From an uncultured Clostridia bacterium (GTDB taxonomy: Bacteria > Bacillota > Clostridia > Oscillospirales > Acutalibacteraceae), in assembly GCA_947626485.1 (NCBI GenBank), contig CANQSG010000123.1:1-5942 (forward strand): DNA of 5,942 nt. The letters are read 5' to 3'. The notes beneath the pieces are model-generated. The model ran no database searches and had not been told where the DNA came from. It saw nothing but the letters and a program-made list of their open reading frames with translations. Below are positions 1-4,634 of this stretch, in pieces. Positions within the stretch are counted from its first letter, which is position 1, and each line of letters opens with the position of its first letter. A program made the position numbers and the translations under genes.

Positions 1-733
1 CTTCGTCGACCGCCAGGAGCATCGGGATTTTTACCGCTTTTTGGTCTGCCTGAATTTCCGCCTGCACCTGCGCTTTGCTGCGTCCCTGAAAATCCCGGGC
101 GAACAGGACGTAACCGCCGAAGCAGTAGCGCGCCGCCGTGACGGACGTGTCCTTCGCGGGGCGGCGAGCCAAAAAGAGCTGGCCGACCTGCTCGGACAGG
201 GTCATTTTTCCGAGGATTTCGTCGGCGAATTCCTCCGGCGTTTTTTTCTGCCGGACGAAAAAGGAGAGCACCCGCACCGTCTGGCGCTCCTTCGAGATCA
301 CCAGCCCGCCGGTGTATGTCACGGTCACGCGCGCGCCCACGGCGAAGGGGTCGCTTGCCGGGTCGAGCAGCGTGTCGTTGCGCTCAAAGAGAAAAACCCG
401 CCCGGCGGCGTCCGTCACGGTGACGGTCGCGGCGTCAAAGGCGGTGACGGTGCCGGTCAGCGTTTTCCGTTCCGCCTGCGGCGTCGCGGGGGTCGGGGCG
501 GTCGCGGCGGGGAGAGTCGCCGAAGCGCCGGAGGTCGAAAGCGGCGCGCTCGTCTCATCCGACGTCGCGTCGAGCGCGGAGGAAAGCGACTCGTCCGACG
601 GCTCCGGCTCCTCCGACAGCAGGGAGGAAAGAGAAACATCGCTTGTCGACGGCGCGGGCGCGGTATGACAGGCGCAAAGCGCCGTCAGCAGACAAAGGCA
701 GAGCAGGAAAACGCGCCCGATCTGCTGTTTCAT
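1..733 (-). CDS. Lipoprotein with GH3 (beta-N-acetylhexosaminidase-like) domain, partial at 3' end
   Basis: Translating the minus strand from ATG at 733-731 gives 244 codons open to the window edge; the C-terminal part lies outside. Residues 1-22 form a lipoprotein signal peptide: KQQ-R start, a Leu-rich core, and a lipobox L19-C20-A21-C22, with Cys22 the likely lipidated residue. Residues 24-88 are a Ser/Thr/Pro/Ala-rich linker. Residues 90-160 look like a small beta domain (TLTGTVTAFDAATVTVTDA). From about 165 a GH3/NagZ-type domain begins: ILGKMTLSEQVGQLFLARR, then FGGYVLFARDF near 205-215, then IPMLLAVDE at 236-244, where the family normally continues EGG. Such enzymes remove N-acetylglucosamine or related sugars from peptidoglycan fragments or glycans; this one would act outside the membrane. 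The catalytic Asp and His-Asp dyad are beyond the window, so substrate is unknown. The ribosome site GAAGGGGG lies 8 nt before the ATG. The gene follows the anti-sigma gene after 41 nt with no visible terminator, so it is probably in the same operon. Confidence 0.85.
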   Translation of the reverse strand, partial: MKQQIGRVFLLCLCLLTALCACHTAPAPSTSDVSLSSLLSEEPEPSDESLSSALDATSDETSAPLSTSGASATLPAATAPTPATPQAERKTLTGTVTAFDAATVTVTDAAGRVFLFERNDTLLDPASDPFAVGARVTVTYTGGLVISKERQTVRVLSFFVRQKKTPEEFADEILGKMTLSEQVGQLFLARRPAKDTSVTAARYCFGGYVLFARDFQGRSKAQVQAEIQADQKAVKIPMLLAVDE

Positions 734-774
734 CCCGGTAGCCCCCTTCGCTTGGATTCGGTTTGATTTTGCGC

Positions 775-1113
775 TCAGTTTCCCATGCGGCGGTCGAGCT
801 GATTCGTGATCGTGACCCCGGCGGCGAGCAGCAGCGCGACGACAGCGCCGCCGAGCATCCAGTTGCGGCGTTTGGCGCGGCGCAGCTTTTTGGCGACGTT
901 GGCGAAGTCGAGGTCGACGTCCGGCTGATAGCTTTTCGCCTTGGCGACGCGGTCGGACGGGCGGCGGTAGAGCGCGCGCATATCCTCGTAAAAGGCGCGG
1001 CAGCTGTCGCATTCGGCGAGGTGCGCGTCGACCTCGGCACGGGTCTCGTCGCTCAAAATGTCGTCCTGATACAGGCTGAACAGATCCTGTACAACGTGGC
1101 AGTGCATACTCAT
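775..1113 (-). CDS. Anti-sigma factor, zf-HC2 type, single membrane span
   Basis: This 112-residue protein has the zinc-binding anti-sigma (ZAS/zf-HC2) pattern: Cys5 in MSMHCHVVQDLFSLY, then H31-x3-C35-x2-C38 in AHLAECDSCRAF. A charged cytosolic stretch (about 50-84) leads to one hydrophobic span, about residues 85-103 (WMLGGAVVALLLAAGVTI), and only about nine residues follow it. In this family the cytoplasmic zinc domain holds an ECF sigma factor inactive at the membrane. The partner is almost certainly the sigma factor encoded immediately upstream, whose stop codon overlaps this start as ATGA (1113-1110). A GGGAG ribosome site sits 11 nt before this ATG, which favours it over the ATG two codons later. 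The tiny extracytoplasmic tail is odd, because many anti-sigma factors carry a sensory domain there. The family is secure; the partner is inferred from context. Confidence 0.92.
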   Translation of the reverse strand: MSMHCHVVQDLFSLYQDDILSDETRAEVDAHLAECDSCRAFYEDMRALYRRPSDRVAKAKSYQPDVDLDFANVAKKLRRAKRRNWMLGGAVVALLLAAGVTITNQLDRRMGN

Positions 1114-1604
1114 GGAATCAGTCGCTCCCTTAACATCTTTTTTGCCCGGAAATATAGCACTTTTGCGGAATTCTCGGTGATCCCGACCGCCTTGGCGATC
1201 TGGGAGAAGGAGAGGTCAGCGTAGACCCGCAGCAGGACGACGTCCCGGTATTTCTTCGGCAGCTCGTACATCAGCTCGCGCACGTGCTGCCGGACGGATT
1301 CCCGGACGACGACCTCCTCCGCGCTGGCCTGCGAGGCGCAAAAGGAATCGATGACCGCATTCAGGTCGATGGCTTCCAACCCCTGCTTTCGATTTTTTAC
1401 AGAAGCGAAATATGTCCGCTTGGCGATCGCGGCGAGCCAGGTGTAGACCCCGCATTCGCCGCGGAATTTGTCGAAGCCCTTGAGCGCGCGGTAAAAGGTC
1501 TCCTGCGTCAGTTCTTCGGCCTCGGCGGGGTCGCCGGACAGCTTATATAAAAAATGATACACACGGGCGGAATACTCCAAATAAATCTGTTCAAAGACTT
1601 CCAC
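1110..1604 (-). CDS. ECF-type RNA polymerase sigma factor (sigma-70 family)
   Basis: The product is 164 residues, typical of extracytoplasmic-function sigma factors, which have only regions 2 and 4. Region 2 spans about residues 1-72. It includes the core-binding segment DPAEAEELTQETFYRAL and the promoter-melting part FRGECGVYTWLAAIAKR. A variable linker (73-102) follows. Region 4 spans about 103-160 (ELPKKYRDVVLLRVYADLS), with a helix-turn-helix at 132-156 (SFSQIAKAVGITENSAKVL) that would read the -35 element. The start is GTG at 1604-1602, supported by GGGAG 8 nt upstream; the ATG further up runs into a stop after two codons. The gene is first in a minus-strand operon with its zf-HC2 anti-sigma factor, and the overlapping stop/start suggests translational coupling. 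The promoter at 1648-1676 looks like a vegetative promoter, which suggests constitutive synthesis with control at protein level. The regulon cannot be read from this window. Confidence 0.95.
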   Translation of the reverse strand: MEVFEQIYLEYSARVYHFLYKLSGDPAEAEELTQETFYRALKGFDKFRGECGVYTWLAAIAKRTYFASVKNRKQGLEAIDLNAVIDSFCASQASAEEVVVRESVRQHVRELMYELPKKYRDVVLLRVYADLSFSQIAKAVGITENSAKVLYFRAKKMLRERLIP

Positions 1605-1612
1605 CGGTCAAA

Positions 1613-1617
1613 CTCCC
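1613..1617 (-). promoter_or_regulatory. Ribosome binding site deciding the GTG start of the sigma gene
   Basis: On the minus strand GGGAG lies 8 nt upstream of GTG 1604-1602. No in-frame ATG further upstream gives a longer open frame, so this site settles the unusual start codon. Confidence 0.7.
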
Positions 1618-1647
1618 ATTTCTAAGGTAAAGTTTGCTTCTGCTTCC

Positions 1648-1676
1648 AGTATAAGGTTCCGGCGCGCGTTCGTCAA
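1648..1676 (-). promoter_or_regulatory. Housekeeping (sigma-A type) promoter of the sigma/anti-sigma/GH3 operon
   Basis: On the minus strand the -35 box TTGACG (1676-1671) and the -10 box TATACT (1653-1648) are separated by exactly 17 nt, each one base from consensus. The predicted transcript start is near 1641, giving a leader of roughly 37 nt before the GTG at 1604. An A6T6 tract at 1678-1689 lies directly upstream of the -35 box. The match is read from sequence only; no transcript data are available. Confidence 0.75.
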
Positions 1677-1677
1677 G

Positions 1678-1689
1678 AAAAAATTTTTT
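1678..1689 (-). promoter_or_regulatory. A6T6 tract, possible UP element or DNA bend
   Basis: Six A followed by six T form a perfect palindrome immediately upstream of the -35 box of the sigma promoter. AT tracts in this position commonly contact the RNA polymerase alpha subunit or bend DNA. Its contrast with the surrounding GC-rich DNA makes it notable, but the function is inferred. Confidence 0.45.
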
Positions 1690-1698
1690 GTAACTTTT

Positions 1699-1713
1699 TT
1701 CCGGAATTCGGAA
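1699..1713. repeat. 15-bp dyad TTCCG-N5-CGGAA in the divergent promoter region
   Basis: TTCCG (1699-1703) and CGGAA (1709-1713) are exact inverted copies around GAATT, about 75 nt before the acpP start. The size and position suit an operator for a dimeric regulator of the fab operon or of both divergent promoters. It does not resemble the FapR or FabT consensus sites I know. A chance dyad is possible. Confidence 0.35.
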
Positions 1714-1749
1714 CCAAATAAATAGACGCGACAATTTTGCGCGCCAATC

Positions 1750-1761
1750 GTCCGTTCGGAC
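1750..1761 (+). repeat. 12-bp dyad GTCCG-TT-CGGAC in the acpP leader
   Basis: A perfect 5-bp inverted repeat with a 2-nt centre sits 9 nt upstream of the acpP Shine-Dalgarno. In RNA it would form at most a four-pair stem with a four-base loop (GUCC-GUUC-GGAC). It could be an operator or a small leader hairpin. The right half shares TTCGGA with the dyad at 1699-1713. Confidence 0.3.
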
Positions 1762-1770
1762 AAAAGAAAA

Positions 1771-1776
1771 AAGGAG
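1771..1776 (+). promoter_or_regulatory. Ribosome binding site of acpP
   Basis: AAGGAG in an A-rich leader, 10 nt before ATG 1787. The A-rich, unstructured context suits very high expression, as expected for acyl carrier protein. I see no convincing sigma-A promoter upstream: candidate boxes such as TTCGGA (1707) with GACAAT (1730), spaced 17 nt, are weak. Confidence 0.75.
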
Positions 1777-1786
1777 AAACGCAATT

Positions 1787-2011
1787 ATGGAACTCGAAAA
1801 AATCAGAGAAATCATGGCTGACACCGTCAATTTTGACGTCAACACCGTCACGGAGGAGACCCGCTTCGACAGCATGGGGCTCGATTCGCTCGACATCGTG
1901 GAGCTTCTGATGCGGGTCGACGAGGAATTCGGCACCGAGACCGAGCCCAACGCCTCGCTCGTCACGGTCGGCGACCTGATCGCCCACCTGCGCGAGAGCA
2001 AGCAGGACTGA
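1787..2011 (+). CDS. acpP: Acyl carrier protein
   Basis: This is a small acidic protein of 74 residues, the usual ACP size. The hallmark GLDSLD is at residues 31-36; Ser34 is the site where 4'-phosphopantetheine would be attached by holo-ACP synthase. Helix I (MELEKIREIMADT), the recognition helix II after Ser34 (LDIVELLMRVDEEFG) and the final TVGDLIAHL helix are all recognisable. The protein carries growing acyl chains as thioesters between the cytoplasmic type II fatty-acid synthase enzymes encoded just downstream. It is the first gene of the operon, with a strong AAGGAG site. fabK begins 4 nt after its stop, and the fabK ribosome site AGGA lies within the last codons of acpP, so the two are probably co-translated. 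Confidence 0.97.
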   Translation: MELEKIREIMADTVNFDVNTVTEETRFDSMGLDSLDIVELLMRVDEEFGTETEPNASLVTVGDLIAHLRESKQD

Positions 2012-2015
2012 ACCC

Positions 2016-2963
2016 ATGGCGAAGAATCGGATCTGCGAGCTGCTCGGCATTGAAAAGCCGATCTTTCAGGGCGGCATGGCGTGGATCGCCGACGCAAACC
2101 TCGCCGCCGCCGTTTCCGAGGCGGGCGCGCTCGGCATCATCAGCGCGATGAACGCCGACGAGACCTACGTCGCCGAGCAGATCGACCGCATTCGCACCCT
2201 GACCGACCGCCCCTTCGGCGTCAACGTGATGCTCATGAGCCCACACGCCGAACAGGTCGCGAAAATCGTCGCCGAGAAAAAGGTCCCGGTCGTCACGACG
2301 GGCGCCGGCAGTCCGGGAAAATACATGTCCCTTTGGCGGGAGGCCGGGATTCAGGTGATCCCGGTGATCGCTTCGGTCGCGATGGCGAAAAGCGCCGCGC
2401 GCGCCGGGGCGGCAGCCGTGATCGCCGAAGGGCAGGAGTCGGGCGGCCACATCGGCGAGCTAACGACCATGGCCCTCGTCCCGCAGGTCTGCGACGCGGT
2501 CGATATCCCGGTGCTCGCCGCCGGCGGCATCGCCGACGGACGCGGTATGGCGGCGGCGTTCCTGCTCGGCGCCGAGGGCGTCCAGATGGGCACGGCGTAT
2601 CTCGTCGCGAAGGAATGCGGCGTCCACCCCGTCTATAAAGAAATGGTGCTGCGCGCCGGCGACATCGGGACGGTCGTCACCGGCCGCCGTTTCCAGGCGA
2701 GCAGCTGCCGGTGTCTCAAAAACGCCTTCAGCCGCAATTTCCAGCGCATCGAATACGACCCCGCGACGACGGCGGAGGACGTGGCGACGCTCGGAAACGG
2801 CGCCCTGCGCCGCGCGGCGGTAGAGGGCGACCGCGAAAACGGCTGCTTCCTCGCCGGGCAGATCTCCGGCCTTGTCCGCGAAGAGCGGACGGCGCGCGAG
2901 ATCACCGACGACGTGTATAACGACTGCTTACAACGACTGCGAGGTGCTTCGGAATGTCTGTAG
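2016..2963 (+). CDS. fabK: Enoyl-ACP reductase II, FMN-dependent
   Basis: FabK catalyses the last step of each elongation cycle, reducing trans-2-enoyl-ACP with NAD(P)H through FMN. It replaces FabI in many Clostridia and streptococci. The 315-residue product is full length, with a TIM-barrel nitronate monooxygenase-like fold. Visible signatures are IFQGGMAWIAD (16-26), PFGVNVMLMSP (66-76), VTTGAGSPGKY (93-103), AEGQESGGHIGELTT (137-151, His145 being the conserved active-site His) and PVLAAGGIADGRG (165-177, phosphate binding). GAEGVQMGTAYL (185-196) reads GTAY where relatives known to me read GTRF. The segment RRFQASSCRCLKN also differs from the usual GH-VR--KN pattern. An AGGA site 8 nt upstream of ATG 2016 supports the start. 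The 3' end overlaps fabD by 10 nt. The family is certain; the effect of the substitutions is unknown. Confidence 0.96.
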   Translation: MAKNRICELLGIEKPIFQGGMAWIADANLAAAVSEAGALGIISAMNADETYVAEQIDRIRTLTDRPFGVNVMLMSPHAEQVAKIVAEKKVPVVTTGAGSPGKYMSLWREAGIQVIPVIASVAMAKSAARAGAAAVIAEGQESGGHIGELTTMALVPQVCDAVDIPVLAAGGIADGRGMAAAFLLGAEGVQMGTAYLVAKECGVHPVYKEMVLRAGDIGTVVTGRRFQASSCRCLKNAFSRNFQRIEYDPATTAEDVATLGNGALRRAAVEGDRENGCFLAGQISGLVREERTAREITDDVYNDCLQRLRGASECL

Positions 2964-3871
2964 CTTTTCTGTGCTCCGGCCAGGGCGCACAGCACCCCGG
3001 CATGGGGCTTGCCTTTGCCGAAAAATCGGAGCAGGTGCGGGCGCTTTTTGACCGTGCGGAGCAGCTTCGTCCCGGCACGCGCGCCCAGATGTCGGCCGAC
3101 GCCGACCCCGCCGTGCTGTCCCTGACGGAAAACACCCAGCCCTGCCTCTATCTTGCCGATCTCGCCGCCGCGCTGTACCTTGAGGAATGCGGGCTGCACG
3201 CCGACTGCGTCGCGGGATTCAGCCTCGGAGAGCTGCCGGCGCTGGCGTTTGCGGGCGCCTTTTCGCCCGAAGAAGGCTTCCGCATCGTCTGCGAGCGCGC
3301 GTCGCTCATGGGACGCGAGGCGCACAAAAAACCGGCGGGTATGCTTGCCGTGCTCAAGCTCGAAAATGCGCAGGTCGAGGCAATCTGCAAACGGTTCGAG
3401 GGGCTCTATCCCGTCAATTATAACGCGCCCGGCCAGCTCGTCGTCGCCGGGGAAAAGAGTGTGATCGACGCGGCAAAATCCGCTTTTGTCGAGGCGGGCG
3501 GCCGCGCACTGCCCTTAAACGTCAGCGGCGGATTCCATTCGCCCCTGATGACGCAGGCGGCAAACGATTTCGACGTATTTTTGGCGGGCTGCGTGATGTG
3601 CGCGCCGAAACGCCCGGTTTACGCCAACCGCACCGCCGCACCTTACACTGCCTCGCCCGCCGCGACCCTCGCGCACCAGATCGACCACCCCGTCCGCTGG
3701 GAGGAGACCGTCCGCGCCATGGCGCAGGCGGGAGTCGACGTCTTTGTCGAGACCGGCGTCGGGACGACGCTGCGCAAGCTCGTCCAGAAAATTTTGCCCG
3801 ACGCGAAGGTCTATTCGGTCGAAACGCCCGAGGAGGCCGACGTCGTCGCAAAGGAGGTCGCGGGATGCTGA
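2954..3871 (+). CDS. fabD: Malonyl-CoA:ACP transacylase
   Basis: FabD moves malonyl from CoA to AcpP, supplying the extender unit for condensation. The 305-residue protein is of usual length. It has the N-terminal SGQGAQHPGMG (8-18), the nucleophile elbow GFSLGE with Ser90 (88-93), the substrate carboxylate-binding Arg115 in CERASLM, and the catalytic His195 in GGFHSPLM. The C-terminal FVETGVGTTLRKLV segment (about 265-278) is also typical. The elbow residue before Ser is Phe and the motif continues GELPAL; most FabD proteins have GHS-GEY or GLS-GEY there. The start ATG 2954 has GAGGTG 7 nt upstream and overlaps the fabK stop by 10 nt. The stop overlaps fabG by 7 nt, so translation of the three genes is tightly linked. 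Confidence 0.97.
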   Translation: MSVAFLCSGQGAQHPGMGLAFAEKSEQVRALFDRAEQLRPGTRAQMSADADPAVLSLTENTQPCLYLADLAAALYLEECGLHADCVAGFSLGELPALAFAGAFSPEEGFRIVCERASLMGREAHKKPAGMLAVLKLENAQVEAICKRFEGLYPVNYNAPGQLVVAGEKSVIDAAKSAFVEAGGRALPLNVSGGFHSPLMTQAANDFDVFLAGCVMCAPKRPVYANRTAAPYTASPAATLAHQIDHPVRWEETVRAMAQAGVDVFVETGVGTTLRKLVQKILPDAKVYSVETPEEADVVAKEVAGC

Positions 3872-4599
3872 AGGGGAAAATCGCCTTTGTAACGGGCGGC
3901 TCGCGCGGCATCGGCAGGGCGGTCTGCCTCGCCCTCGCGTCTGCCGGCGCCGACGTCGCTTTTTGTTCCCGCAGCGCCGGCGAAGCGGTCGACGAGACCC
4001 TCGCGCTGCTGCGTGAAACCGGTGTGCGCTGCGCCGCCTACACCTGCGACGTCGCCGATTACGACCAAGTCGCCGCGACCGTCTCGCAGGTGCTCGCCGA
4101 CTTCGGCACCGTCGATATTTTAGTCAACAACGCCGGCGTCACCTGCGACAAGCTGCTGCTTTCGATGAAGCCCGAGGAGTTCGACCGCGTGATCCGCACG
4201 AACCTCTACGGCGTCTTTCACACCGTCAAGCAGCTTTATCCCGTCTTCTGCAAAAAACGCGCCGGGCGGATCATCAACATCAGCTCGGTCAGCGGCGTCA
4301 TCGGCAACGCGGGGCAGGCGAATTACGCCGCCTCGAAAGCGGCGGTGATCGGCTTTACCAAAAGCATCGCCAAGGAGCTCGCCGCCCGCAACGTCACCTG
4401 CAACGCCGTCGCACCCGGCTTTGTCGAAACCGACCTGACCGCTTCGCTCGACAGCGAGGCGCTGCGCGGGCAGATCCCGCTCAAGCGCTTCGGCAAAGCG
4501 GAGGAGATCGGCTCGCTCGTCGCATATCTTGCGTCGGACGACGCCGGGTATATCACCGGCTCCGTGTTCACCGCCGACGGCGGCCTGACCTGCTGCTGA
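3865..4599 (+). CDS. fabG: 3-oxoacyl-ACP reductase (beta-ketoacyl-ACP reductase)
   Basis: FabG performs the NADPH-dependent reduction of 3-oxoacyl-ACP to 3-hydroxyacyl-ACP. The 244-residue short-chain dehydrogenase is complete: glycine-rich cofactor motif TGGSRGIGRA (10-19), CDVAD (61-65), NNAGV (88-92), and the catalytic tetrad Asn113, Ser141 (NISSVSG), Tyr154 and Lys158 (YAASK). NAVAPGFVETDL and YITGS-F-ADGG complete the fold. The reading frame stays open upstream, inside fabD, but ATG 3865 is the true start: it is preceded by a perfect AAGGAGG with 7-nt spacing, and its product aligns with the normal N-terminus (LKGKIAFVTGG). It overlaps fabD by 7 nt. The C-terminus ends in two cysteines (GGLTCC), where the family more often ends in a hydrophobic pair. 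Function is certain by family and operon. Confidence 0.97.
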   Translation: MLKGKIAFVTGGSRGIGRAVCLALASAGADVAFCSRSAGEAVDETLALLRETGVRCAAYTCDVADYDQVAATVSQVLADFGTVDILVNNAGVTCDKLLLSMKPEEFDRVIRTNLYGVFHTVKQLYPVFCKKRAGRIINISSVSGVIGNAGQANYAASKAAVIGFTKSIAKELAARNVTCNAVAPGFVETDLTASLDSEALRGQIPLKRFGKAEEIGSLVAYLASDDAGYITGSVFTADGGLTCC

Positions 4600-4603
4600 A
4601 CGG

Positions 4604-4615
4604 CCGGATTTCCGG
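4604..4615 (+). repeat. Small dyad CCGGA-TT-TCCGG in the fabG-fabF gap
   Basis: A perfect 5-bp inverted repeat sits in the only substantial gap between genes of the operon (35 nt) and directly abuts the fabF ribosome site AAAGGAAG (4616-4623). It has no T-run after it, so it is not a standard terminator. It may be a weak RNA hairpin affecting fabF translation or mRNA processing, or it may be chance. Confidence 0.3.
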
Positions 4616-4634
4616 AAAGGAAGCGAAAAAACCT

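Noticed and set aside
41..766. A 241-codon plus-strand frame across the GH3 lipoprotein gene
   Set aside because: Its translation is Arg/Gly-rich and motif-free, while the opposite strand encodes a lipobox and GH3 motifs with a good ribosome site.
763..1224. A 153-codon plus-strand frame opposite the anti-sigma gene
   Set aside because: It is a shadow of the anti-sigma and sigma genes, which show zinc-finger, membrane and sigma motifs on the minus strand.
1635..1646. Tandem TGCTTC repeat in the sigma leader
   Set aside because: Two copies of 6 nt are too short to distinguish from chance.
1655..1745. Paired inverted segments GGTTCCG/CGGAACC (1655, 1709) and GGCGCGC/GCGCGCC (1661, 1739) as a large hairpin
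   Set aside because: The arms are not nested, so they cannot form one simple stem, and the GC-alternating pair is expected by chance in this composition.
3598..3864. An N-terminal extension of fabG of 89 codons
   Set aside because: The frame is open by chance inside fabD. The extension is Arg-rich and unlike the family, and ATG 3865 has a perfect ribosome site.
2954..3871. Terminal cysteines of FabK (ECL) and FabD (GC) as a shared functional tail
   Set aside because: Both arise where the downstream ATG overlaps the gene's last codons: an out-of-frame ATG followed by T or C forces TGT or TGC. They are by-products of gene overlap. FabG's terminal CC is not explained this way but is weak evidence alone.
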